From NCBI GenBank assembly GCA_014904985.1, contig MU128933.1:310001-374000 (forward strand): DNA of 64,000 nucleotides. Reading direction: 5' to 3'. Below the pieces are notes generated by a model. That model was given only the letters and a program-made list of their open reading frames with translations, was not told the DNA's origin and ran no database searches. This document shows, piece after piece, positions 31,830 through 42,656 of the stretch (position 1 is its first letter; every line of letters begins with the position of its first letter). Origin of the DNA: Hydnum rufescens UP504. Taxonomy: Eukaryota; Basidiomycota; Agaricomycetes; Cantharellales; Hydnaceae. The position numbers and the translations under genes are program-made.

Positions 31830-32102
31830 ACGTATAACAGCTGGCAACAGGTGCAGTATTTCTATGGGGTTTCCGTGATAGTAGGCCTGATGCCTTTCTC
31901 CCCGCAGGCGATAGGGGAGTATCTATAGAGGTGCTAGAGGCGCTCCCGGCTTATCCTGATGCCGTTCGATACTATCATGCCCCGTCGATCTGGGGATAGC
32001 TTTGACGAGCAATCCTGATCTCGACATTACTTTCATGAGATAAAGCCTCTTGGAATAGGCCATGATTATTGTTCACCATATCGAGACAAATTACCAGGGT
32101 AG
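31830..32102. other. Convergent intergenic stretch with a coding-like fragment
   Basis: 273 bp between two stop codons. On the plus strand 31911-31999 reads as an uninterrupted protein-like piece (GDRGVSIEVLEALPAYPDAV) that ends in TAG. It belongs to no gene I can build and may be a gene relic or chance. Confidence 0.35.
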
Positions 32103-33169
32103 CTACATGAAATCATCCTCCATCTCTTGCACCGTCTGATGCTTTGGATCAAACTCCGTGAAAATACTATCATAAGACTTTTCCGCTTTCTCAGCAGCTC
32201 GGGCCTTCGCAAGCTCAGCCTCTTCCGCCCGCTTGACCATATGTTAGCACAGATTACACAGGTTGAAAGCACACCTATATACCTTCTTTACAAGTGCCAT
32301 TTTTCTGGCAGCTGCTTCATCCTTGATCCTCGCGGCGCGCACAGCCTCATGATCAACCTCGCGTATCACTTTGGTCTTGTTCAGGCGATTGATGATTGAA
32401 TTATCGCGTGCGCTGATGTGAACTGGAATAAGTTTTCAAGTTCAAAAGAAATCGACAACATCATGCATTGCGAATTACTTTTCTTGACCTTGATGATATT
32501 TGATTTCAATTTGAGTAAAGGATAGTACATTATAGATCGCACACCTTGTCATCCTTATGGAAAGACACCTGACCCGTGGCCATGTCGCCGGTCTTCCTCA
32601 GATTGGCCCAAGGCGTATATATGACCGTGACATTATTCTTTTTGTTCCCTGAAAGACTCCGATTTCTCAGCCAGAGCGGATCATCCAGCTTCAGTTGAGA
32701 CGACAATGTGCTTGCCTTCGATGGAATTAGCCTAATGGTTGCTATCTCACTCAGCAGTTTGGCACTATGCCACAGCCTCTTCACGAACCTTAACTAGTTG
32801 TGCACAATCGACAAGGAGAGGTTGAGGGATTGCGTCCCACGTGACGTCCGACGGTAAGCGAAGGTATACATGAGCAGAAGAAAGCTAGAGTATCTTTGAA
32901 GCTCATACATTTCCTGACAGTGTGTGTTCCTGACCTTATCCACATGAAACCATACGTCCTCTGGAAACCCGTACTATAACAAGGAAATGTCAGATGAAAC
33001 AGCAAGGACGGGCAGCTACAAGTTGACTTTGATCAAATCTTCGTCTGAATTCCCCCATTCGTCAGGATAATCTCCTCCAAAACAATGAGAACTTACTCTC
33101 TTCTTTATCCCTCCCAACATAAATGGAGACAGGTGGAGAAATCACTGTGGAAGTGAAAAAAATCACCAT
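32103..33169 (-). CDS. JLP2: CCDC25/Jlp2 homologue (NFACT-R domain)
   Basis: Member of the family of human CCDC25 and yeast Jlp2, with an NFACT-R nucleic-acid-binding domain followed by a coiled coil. ATG at 33169: [20 protein letters not shown]. The next exon gives [15 protein letters not shown] (around 32970-32930), then [19 protein letters not shown] and [11 protein letters not shown] (about 32640-32550). The last exons give the charged coiled coil ([20 protein letters not shown]) and the acidic C-terminus EMEDDFM with stop at 32103-32105. This order and the DFM ending match the family. The yeast function is unclear; human CCDC25 has been described as a DNA sensor at membranes. The start codon sits 11 bp from a retrotransposon insertion. 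Confidence 0.88.
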
Positions 33170-33180
33170 TGCGAAATCGA
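33170..33180. repeat. Target-site duplication, left copy
   Basis: TGCGAAATCGA, identical to 35733-35743. Together they flank the non-LTR element. Confidence 0.85.
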
Positions 33181-35732
33181 AGTGATGATGATGATGAATA
33201 TCTCTATATTTAGCCTGCAACTACCGGCTGCTCCCGAGGGGCGCCAAGGGCAGGGGACCGAAGGTCCAGGGGGTATCGTACATACACTAAAGAGGAAATA
33301 AAAATAGAGAAGACGTCCATGACCGCAGACCTCCAGACCCTTCGACCTGAGATACCACACACCCAATACCAAACGGAGTCCTCATTTACATGGTGTCCAC
33401 TTCACACTTTCGTCGACGGGATCGTAACCAAGATTGGAAGCAGCCTTCGTCGGCGGGTTGTCTTGTATCGTAGGGAATCGTTATTCGGATGACTTTTTCT
33501 CGTACGCTCCACTGAGGTCAATGAACTTAGAAGTGCGCTCAGATCCCGCGTCGGTTCCGAAGAGAGCAGTGACCTTAATTACGCCTTCTGAGTCCAGGAG
33601 TAGGGGTCTCCAGTCGTCGTACAGGGGGCAGTCTAGGAGGATGTGGGTTCGTGTTTCGAGGCGTTCCCCGCAGCAGCATGTCTCGTTTTCGTCTGGTACA
33701 AAATGTTTATAGTATTGGCCTATGAAGGCGTGTCCCGTACTGCATTGGACTAGTCGGCTGAATGATTTTCGCGAGAGTGATTTGAATGGTTTGCTAAGAC
33801 GCAGAAGTGGGGGGTTGACGTTGCACATAGAATACTCTGTGGGCCGGTTTTGTGAGGGATCGTTCGCCCATCGTAGTTGCCAGTCTTTGAGCAGGCATTA
33901 GTTGTTCAAGTTGCCGACATACGCGTTAGATGCTGAGTATGTGTATATGGAGGGGAGGAGTGATCCGCTTTTCGCTAGGGTGTCAGCTTTCTCGTTGCCG
34001 ATTGGTGACCCGGGACCCATTTCGATTCGATTTTGCACGCTGGGCGTTCGTTGAGGAGGTTAAGGATGCACCCTCTGAAACGGGATGATTGATTTTGGGC
34101 GATGCCTGGGGTGGTGGCGAATATGCGCTGGAGGGCCGCGGTGTTATCTGAGTAGAAGATGATGTGCAGGGGGAGCGTTGTCGGACGGTGTGTGTGTAGC
34201 CCAGTTGACCTTAGAATAGAGTTCATTATCCGACGTGCAGCTAATCGCTTTGCCAAACTAGATGCCGACAACCCTGTAATTAGCCGCCTCCCCCGCAACC
34301 GATCCCACCTCATCCCCACAGATTCCAACACCCCCCCTTTCCCTATCCCGCATCCAGCCCGCCGTCGCTTCAAATCAACCAACATCCGTATCCGAAAAAC
34401 GACTGAAAAGGACAAGGAGTGTACAAGGATATGGAAAATGGCCCGTACGTTCAACCGTGATGCGGAAATTACACTACTCTGGAGCGAGCCACCCTGGGCA
34501 CGAACCTTCGACGATCTTGACAACCGCCTAAGACTCACTATCCCAACAAACGAAGCTGGTAAATCACAAAAGAAGGAGTGGGCGCTGGAGCACAAGAAAG
34601 AGGCTAAGAAACTTTCCAACGATGAGTCTTGTTTCTTAATGTACACTGATGGATCACTTTCGTTCGACCGTGGCTCTCGTAAAACTGGATTCGGATATGC
34701 AGCCTTTCGTCGCGGCAATGTTTTGTTCCAAGGCAAAGGTGGCACCGGACCTCATGTGGACGTATACGATGCCGAGATGGAGGGCCTCGCCCAAGCGGCC
34801 GAACACCTCACATCTTGGGGGATTGAGCATTCGATCTCAAGAGCATAAATTGGGTCGTTCTGAACGCCCCCGATATGCTGTGGAGGGCACGATTCTGAAC
34901 GCTAGAGAGTAGTTTCGTATGCGTGGATCGGTAGTCCCACCATGTCGGTACTCCGTAGGTCATCATTGGAACAATTCCCCCAAGGTGTATTAGGCGGCGT
35001 TGGGTGTGGTGCATTCCGCCAGTAGAGTTGCCAAGGATAGACATGGCGTTGACGGCTCTCAGTGCCTTGTCTGTGACCTTGCGGACGTGGGGAGTGAACG
35101 TTAGTTTTGAATCCCAGATGATTCCCAGCCATTTGGTCTCTTTGGAGTGCTTGATCACTCTTCGGGGTCTATCGTTCGAGGCTGGGATGATGAGGCCACA
35201 GGGTTCTTGACGTACGCGCATGAAGTGGGTAACACCAGTTTTGACGAAGTCTAGAGAGGCCGCGTTCGTCTAGCCAGCAGTCTGCTGCTATGTAAGCGAG
35301 TCGGCAGATATGATTATTCGTTTTAACAGTTTTGGAGAAGGTGAGGAAGTTTCCGTCGTCGACATAGAGTACAGTCGATGGCTTTCGGGGGGCGTCAGAC
35401 AGGATCCTACATCTAAGACGTTGGGGAAACTTTTCCTCTAAGGTAGCTGCGTTGATAGAATCGATCAAGGGCGCGGAGAAGAATGCAGCTAGAATGGGCG
35501 GACACAGCTGCCCTGTGGGATCCCTGTCTTAGTTGCTTGCATTTCGTCACAGTGGCCGTCCAGGAGCAGAGATGTGCGTCTGTTGGTCAAGATTGAAGAG
35601 ATCCACTTGACAAGGGGGAGGGGATGCCTTTGTCCCGGAGAGTGGCAAGGAGATGGGGGTGTGAGACGAAATCAAAGAAACCAGTGATATCAAAGGTGAG
35701 AGAGGTGGCAACTAGTTTATGGTTGAGGGCTG
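33181..35732 (-). mobile_element. 5'-truncated, dead non-LTR retrotransposon with RNase H
   Basis: Minus-strand element. From its truncated 5' end at 35732 it reads a reverse-transcriptase core (SLTFDITGFFDF near 35697; GIPQG region; catalytic TVLYVDDGNF near 35366), a thumb-like part (KWLGIIWDSKLTFTPHV near 35130), then an inverted middle segment and the second half of RNase H (YSDNTAALQRI near 34165). A Cys-rich C-terminus follows (CCCGERLETRTHILLDCPLY near 33680), and a 3' UTR ending in a (TCA)n tail at 33181-33197. Frames are broken and no complete ORF remains. The structure fits Tad1-like elements of fungi (RT then RNase H). An 11-bp duplication on both sides shows standard target-primed insertion. 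It occupies the whole space between the CCDC25 and TRS130 starts. Confidence 0.85.
34204..34848 (+). mobile_element. Inverted internal segment of the retrotransposon
   Basis: Plus-strand reading gives IEFIIRRAANRFAKLD, a linker, and the first half of RNase H (LMYTDGSLSFDRGSRKTGFG, then DAEMEGLAQAAEHL) up to about 34840. These are exactly the parts missing from the minus-strand element between about 34850 and 34200. So this is the same element, inverted, not a second insertion (inference from the once-only domain coverage). Confidence 0.7.
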
Positions 35733-35743
35733 TGCGAAATCGA
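35733..35743. repeat. Target-site duplication, right copy
   Basis: TGCGAAATCGA. Lies 30 bp before the TRS130 ATG. Confidence 0.85.
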
Positions 35744-35773
35744 TGTATCGGACGATGCCGAGTTTCGTCCACA

Positions 35774-38700
35774 ATGACCCGCGTACAAGTGACATATGCT
35801 GGCTCACCATCCCTCCTTGCTGAGCAGTGGGAGGGTTTGCGGACGTCTATCAGCGCCCAGATGCCGCTACGCAATCTTCACTGGAAGTCATTAGCTCGTC
35901 CTTCTGTCAGAACCATACAAGAACTTGACGTTGACCTGGTGGCTTTGGACATGACCGAACCTTCTTCTCATATGTCATCGCCTCTTTTGGACCAACCACT
36001 ACTCAATATCTATTTTTCTCTCTGCGACGCAAGCATCACTCTACCTCCGTATTTAGTCAACTTCTATCTAATACAGATCGTATATTCCGCCATCGTTTCT
36101 AGGACATCGACTCGTACAAGAATTTCGTCCGAAGGCAGATTCAAGAATGGCATAGCTCAGTTACCCAACGCAAAGACCAAGAGTGGCTTCTTCTCCTCGT
36201 TATTCGGCCGGATACCCAGGCGACTGGAAAGAGGCTCTTTCATATCAAGGGAAGTGTGTTGGATAAGATGAAAGCCGACTTCAATTCCGACAAACATGAC
36301 AGGTGTGACACGCTGGATACAATCTATCTGATCTCTTGTATCCTCAAGTGCCGTTTGTCAGATGTGTTCAGCTTGTTTGGACGCCTGGGGTCAATGAGGC
36401 CCCAATTTGGGCTGAATTTACTTCGAAATTGAAGGAAGGTATTGTGTCTAGTTTTGACTCTCGGGTTCTCCTTCGCGAAGAAGAGGTCAGAAAGCTGGAG
36501 AACCAAAGGCAAGCGTCCACCTGGAATTTTTGCACGTTCTGTATCTCGAAGGTATCTCCTTTGATTGTAATATGAGGATGCTTTCTCATTCTGTATCTCG
36601 ACGCATGTGATAGGAGACCTTAGCTAGCTCTTTCGAGGGAATGAACTTATTGGAAGACGCCCAAATCCAATTTGATGAGCTAGAAGCTTCGTATTTCCAA
36701 GTCGTTAAAGGTGGCCTCACTCCCGAACTATCACTCCTCTTAATTGATTCCTTCTTCTACGATAGAACGGGACCAACCACCACTTCATGTTTTTGGTGGT
36801 CATTTCCCTAAAGATGATTCCATGCCTTTATTATCCCTTAACAAAAAACCGTACCGAGATCTTATTATGTCAAACTCAATAACTGTCTTCGACTTCCGAA
36901 TCTACCTCTTAGGACGGCAGTGCTCATTATTGGCCCGACGTGGGGATATTCTAGCTGCCGCGCGAAAGGCGAGCAGGTTCGTTTATGCATTTGCTCAGTC
37001 AATGAAGACCAATGGGGTAAGTGAAGGTATCTATCGTCTGTAAATGTCTGTTAATCACTAAACGTTTTTGAAGCATCTTTTCGGTCTGTATTATATCGAG
37101 TCCTGGACCTATTCAGCAGCCTTGAACATCGTAGACCAGTGTGAAGAATGGGCGTCACTGGCAGGATCAGAACAAGCTGCACCCTCGCTTCTGAGCGGAA
37201 TAAAGGGCGAGCTGCTTGAGCTTGCTCGAACTCAGGTGAGCGGTATCCCCTCCGGGACCTATCATCTCCCGGTTCCAAAAACTCTATCGTTTCGTTTTCA
37301 GCTAGACAAGATCGGAATTGCGTCGGGCCATCTCCCTGATTCTCTCCCTTTCTCGATGGCAACATCCTCACCGTTGCCAACCAGTCGAGCCACCCTACCC
37401 TCACACCCTGCCGCGATCAGTGAAAAGAATATCTTGGCCGCCATTGGCGACAGAGAGACATTTGATAAACTATACATCATGATCACCAACCGCTCCATCG
37501 AGTGTTACACCGCTGCCAAGCGAAAGAAATTCGCCCTCAAACTACACCACTCCCTGGCCGCATTAGAACGGTAGGCAATACCCAAATAAGAAACTATCCA
37601 GAGCTTAGCCTTGATTTGTTGCACCCCTAGACATCGCTCCAAGGATGTTTCCGCCGATTTGTCTGCACTGTCTCTTTCTCAGGATCTCAGCCTCTGGGAA
37701 CACCCAATATTCTTCATCCGTTCGGTCGAACCCATGGGCAAACAAACGCCCGATGGAAATTCTTCTTCTTTAATCATAACTATCGTTAATCGGTTATCCT
37801 GTGTAAGTGGGACAGCAGCAAATATCGGGGCCACGCGCGACGCTGAATCCGATGCAGAATATAAACATTGAATCCCTGTCTCTTCGGCTCTACAACAAAG
37901 AACGACCAGAGAGCGTAACCTATGCCGCAAGTCCCACGCCCTTGGTTTCTGGACACAATCGGGTTCGAGCATCTTGTAGCGTGAGGATCGGTGTTTCTGC
38001 GCGCGAGATTTGTGCTCAGTGTGCATTACCCAGCCCCTGGTCCCGGGATTGTTTCTCCTCGAGAGTCTTGAGATACGAATGGACCAATCCTTTTACCGCC
38101 ACTCGTTTTTGCGGGGAAATACCTTGACTTCAAGAACGTCTCGCGCTCTTACTGTCCAAGTCCCCTCTCTCCTCGATGATCTAGATGGCATTGTTGAATT
38201 TCCGAGAAGCAGTGAGTAGTTATGGCTACGTCGTGCAATAATCACTGAGAAGTACGGTCCTTCAGTCGAAATCGGACTGCCTCCCCGACTAATTTTTACT
38301 ATTACATCAAGGCACGACACCATTGATTCCATTATCCTTCAGCCGGAGAATCCTACGAATGCCATTTCATTCCAGTGTGAGCAGGCTGTGTTATGCCACG
38401 GAGGTTCTTTTTTTTGTTTTCATTTCATGAGAGTCTCGCATTAACATTCCTTCCTATTTCCCGAATAGACGTTACCGAAACAAAGCCTAGCGGAGATTCC
38501 GTCACTTGTGAGGTGCCTAAAAGGGGGATCCAGTGTTACTCTGTCAATTCCCTTCGAAGGCGACCTTCAGGGCACCGAAGCACCTGTACGTTAATATAGA
38601 TCCACCTTAAACAGTGGACTCATTGCTCGATAACAGGTCGTAATGCGAGTCCGGTATCAAACAGCAACAGAACCGAGCACTGTCCGCGAATTCCACAGAG

Positions 38701-40226
38701 AATTTTCGATGTCTGGAGCACTACCAGTGATCGTGAATGTGCAGGATTTTTACCGAGATAAAAGGTTAAAACGATATCTTATTCAAAGATCCCATAACTG
38801 ACGATATCCGAACAGATTGTTTTCTCGCTTCTCCGTATCATCCGATGGGCGACAATGTATCCGGATTTTGGAAGCCAAGCTCGTTTCTGAGAGTAATAAC
38901 ATCACAATTCATAGAGCCCAGGGTGCTATGGTCTGTAATGAGGTGAATGCCTATTAGATCTCTAAGCGAACCCCACCCACACCAACCACCTCGGTTTTCA
39001 GTGGGTAATGCCCCATCGGCCCCTCTACTTTTTGTTTCGAATCGAACCATCCCAGATCCCTCATTTCCGGAGTGAGTGGTCAATTTGACGAATCATCTCT
39101 TTGATCTCCAACCCCATTTTTTAGATCCTGAAACTCTCCAATTCATCATTTCCTACACGACTTTGATGGAAGGTACTCTGCATCATATGTTTTTTCTCCT
39201 TTGTATTCACGATTCTCGAATTCCAGAGGCCGAACTCCGGCTAGATGAAGCGCTTCGCCACCTGCCTTTAAAGTCCTTCATTGCACGATCCTATAAGTCC
39301 CGCATCAAACGGACCATCCTTCGAGCCTTGCACCTCGAGCAGGATTGGACCCGCGTATACGCCCAGACAAATCGCATTGTACTGGGTGATTCGTTGGTTT
39401 CTCTGGCCCAACGTAGTTGGAAGGAAACTTTGTCGCATGAGGGGGATGATCCTGCTGACCGTGCATCGTCCGACTCTGAGTCTGACTTCCCTGCGCAGAC
39501 CATAAGGGACATCGCCGATGTGTGTGATTTGGTGGATGCATATCGCAATTTCTCAAGTAACGTTTTGCGACAGATACTAAGAGAGGCGCCTTCTCCTTCA
39601 ACGGCTGGACTGGAAGCCAGGGAACTGATCCTACCCCTCGATCTCCCCTATCTCAACGTAATGTGTCCTTGGTGGGAGGCTATTGTTGTTCACTGATGCA
39701 TTATTGTAGCTCATCAATGCTGTCAAGCTTGTCCTTGGACCCAAAACCCCAATTTATGCTGGACAACCGGTCCCATGCACATTACTTGTGTCGACATCAT
39801 TCCAATTTCGATGGGGAACTGACGATCAGCGTCCTAAGTGCCACATGAAGTATGAAGTACTAAGTTCTGATATGAATTCTTGGTTGATTAGTGGACGAAG
39901 TCGAGATGAATACGATGCTGAGGCAAGGACCCGATATCTTCAGCGTATCGATTCACTGATAACCGTGGGTTTCACAGGATGGAGTCACTCTGCGAGTAGA
40001 ACTCACGTTAATTGCACTGAGACAAGGCCTGTTGGCTCTGCCAACAGTATCTGTCAACCCGATCCCAGAATTCCCAGGAAGCGATACGATGCCATCATCC
40101 GAAACACACCAGGAACACGCGGCAGTCCGAGTGAAAGTACTCCCCAATAGTGCACACACCACATATATGTTGATGTTGCCTGGTCATCATGTAGAGGCGT
40201 ACGCGGACAGTGAAGCAGAGAGCTGA
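35774..40226 (+). CDS. TRS130: TRAPP-II complex subunit Trs130 (TRAPPC10)
   Basis: Large TRAPP-II subunit, part of the exchange factor for Ypt31/32 (Rab11) at the late Golgi. ATG at 35774: MTRVQVTYAGSPSLLAEQWE, then MPLRNLHWKS, RPSVRTIQELDVDLV and PLLDQPLLNIY. The next exons give FRPRQIQEWHSSVTQRK-type and GSVLDKMKADFNSDKH-type sequence, then RCVQLVWTPGVNEAPIWAEF, a WNFCTF block, SLNKKPYRDLIMSNSITVFD, FRIYLLGRQCSLLARRG and YYIESWTYSAAL. The middle is spread over many short exons (37080-39060). The C-terminal beta-rich half has SFIARSYKSRIKRTILRA, PKCHMKYEVLS and RQGLLALPTVSVNPIPEF, and stops at 40226. I found no break in the frame chain, but many junctions were not checked. The 5' flank was split from its original neighbour by the retrotransposon. 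Confidence 0.88.
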
Positions 40227-40259
40227 TGAATACTTGCTATGTAGCCAAAATACAACCGT

Positions 40260-41383
40260 CTATTGCGATCGAAATATGTCCAAGGCCTTCCATGCACTGC
40301 CATCCGAAAGACTTTTTCTAGCTCTTTCTACCCCATCTGTGTAAGAGGTAGCGACCCCAGCAACTACGAGCAAGGCTGCAGCATTTATTAAAATATGGTC
40401 GCGAATAGCCTCAACAGAGGATCCATTCGATGGGACGATGGAAGGTTTGCTCGGATTGAGAAGCGAAGTGAGGACATCGGCATTTTCTTGAGGGGTGGAC
40501 CCAACCACGGAAGCGATGGGATGCGAGGCAACACCAAAATCAGAAGGATCAACGGTGAATTGTGTGATTTGACCCTCTGCATCCAACGACCAAACCCATG
40601 TCGGACCCGCAATACTGATTTCGTCGAGTTTCTCCATTCCACACACTACCAAAGCGCGGTGAGCACCGAGAGTGTGGAGGCATTGAGCGAAAACAGGGCC
40701 AAGATTGGGGTCTGCCACGCCTAATAGCATGGCTTTTGGTTTCGCAGGGTTTATAAGTGGTCCGAGGACATTAAAAAGCGTGCGAAATGGCAAAGTTCTG
40801 CGGGAAGGACCTATCCGAGCCATTGCAGGATGATAGTGTGAAGCCAACAGGAATGTAAACGGTATTGCGGGAATGGGAGATGAGGTCGGCTCAGGCAACG
40901 CACATCCCATCTTGCGAAGGATGTCGGCGGACCCCGAGGAAGAGGTGGATGCACTATTGCCATGCTATAGGTTTTGATGAGGATGATTGGACAGGATGCG
41001 AGAGACACACTCCATACTTTGATGACTCTAGCTCCAGCTCCTGCCGCGACGATAGCTGCAGCAGTGGAGATGTTAAAGGTGTTGTGGCCATCGCCTCCCG
41101 TCCCAACGATGTCGACGTAATAGTCGTCCGGAGACTCGACGGAGACGGGAACAGCGTGAGCCATCATCACCTGTGCAGAAGCACAGACAGTCTCGTAAGA
41201 ATGTTCTCTGCCGGAAAGTTTGAGAGCAGTGAGAAAAGCGCCGATTTGAGCTGGAGAGACGGCATCCGGAGTAGCAAGATGCTCGATGGATTCCTTGACA
41301 TCGTCTGCTGTGAATTGCTCAGGCTGACTGACTATCTTTAGCAGTAGACGCTTGAATGTCTCTGGCGTACGCAATCCCCCCAT
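40260..41383 (-). CDS. TRP4: Anthranilate phosphoribosyltransferase
   Basis: Second step of tryptophan synthesis: transfers phosphoribose from PRPP to anthranilate. ATG 41383 (MGGLRTPETFKRLLLKIV). An N-terminal helical part is followed by the PRPP-binding loop GTGGDGHNTFNIST (about 41100-41060) and GAGARVIK. An intron of about 55 nt joins it to the HGN.ASTSSSGSADILRKMG type segment. Then come FTFLLASHYHPAM, RTLPFRTLFNVLGPLINPA (the magnesium and anthranilate region), the GAHRALVVCGMEKLDEI strand and the C-terminus ALDIFRSQ. Length, about 355-360 residues, suits the family. It is convergent with TRS130, with 33 bp between stop codons, so the 3' UTRs must overlap. Confidence 0.93.
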
Positions 41384-41590
41384 GGTTCCTGGGAAAACAC
41401 AGGGAAAATAGCAAATTCAGCAATTGGGCCGGCGATAAGAAAGGCAAGTGCCGACGGACTGACAGGGAGGGACGCGGAAGCAATCATTCTCGTTGGAAAT
41501 CCACTCTCCTTCCCCCCCTTCCCCTCCCCTTCCCTCTTTTCCAACGACCTGATGATCTTCGCCAACGCCATCAAGGCCTCTCTCTGCGAG

Positions 41591-42656
41591 ATGGACCTCA
41601 CTCTCGCATACGCGGCCTTCTTGATTCTCCTTGTGTTGGCGGCGATATACGTCGTCCTGGCTGATTCAAAACACGCAAATTACGACGCTGGTCAAAGTCA
41701 GTTTTCGCTCCAGGTCACCCTATTTGCTTCTAACAAGCATTCCAGTCCTCCCTACCCGCATGTCTTTCAAGCCTAGACCTCAGGCAATGAAGTTGTTAGC
41801 GTATCCTCCAGGCCCCCGGCCTCACGCACATCGTGCTGCCCTCTTGATGTTATACAGGGTACGTCTCGAGTCCATTAACCGCATGATTTTTCCGGTTGCC
41901 AACGAATGCTCTGCAGCACACCATGAATACCAAATCCACACCGACACCACCACCACGAACACGACCTCCATCCCCACTATCGAAGACTGCCTTCACTCTG
42001 CCATGACCCCGTACTCCATCACGTTTGCGAGAGAAGTGAGTTTTCGTCCTCTTATAGAGGCAAATCCCTTATCCTGGCCCTGATCCTTCGGCCAATCCAG
42101 ACAGTTGATAACGCCCCTATATGCTTATTTCATTCGGGAGCTCTAGCCATACCTCTCCATGGCTAGAAGGTCCCCATCATTATTTATGCTTCACCGCTGC
42201 CTGAATATCTTAAATACGTGATTTTTGATTTTAATGTATGGATGTTTAATATTTTAATTACTTTGTCGGAATACCCCGTTCTACTGTTTCTTATGGATCC
42301 ATGTCCATCCAACTCCTCAGGAGCCTTAACTTCATCACCCGTTTCATTTTACCGCATTTAGCACGGTACACGAGTCCAGTAGCTCGCCCTACAACCTGCT
42401 TTGGCTTTCACCCGAGAGAATTCTATCCGGATGGAGTGGCAATGTTTCCTGAGCTGGCCGTCACGCCTGTGGTCCGAGGGGCAATGGCACGATGGCGAGC
42501 ATTGAGAGGATGGGCAATGTTCTCCATACCAATACCATTCTTTCCTGCATTTCCCTGGCCAGGTTTTCTCGCGCGCTCATCGGTGGTTGATGAGAAACTC
42601 AGGAAGTTGATTCACATGCGTCCAAAAGAGAGACGAGTAATACGCCTCTATCGCAG
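41591..42656 (+). CDS. Probable 5' exons of the lipase gene, or a separate small membrane protein
   Basis: Plus-strand coding-like pieces without a firm model. ATG 41591 gives MDLTLAYAAFLILLVLAAIY, a good signal anchor. An exon near 41757-41856 reads SFKPRPQAMKLLAYPPGPRP and ends LMLYR at a GTACGT donor. Another, near 41920-42033, reads TIEDCLHSAMTPYSITFARE at a GTGAGT donor. 42330-42640 reads SPVARPTTCFGFHPREFYPD and a Pro/Phe-rich stretch. The splice phases between these pieces do not all fit, so I could not join them cleanly to the lipase that follows. A one-base sequencing error here is possible, as it is further on. Confidence 0.4.

Noticed and set aside
34159..34848. Plus-strand frame of 229 codons as a host gene
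   Set aside because: It carries the first half of a retrotransposon RNase H plus linker and fills exactly the gap in the minus-strand element, so it is an inverted piece of that element.
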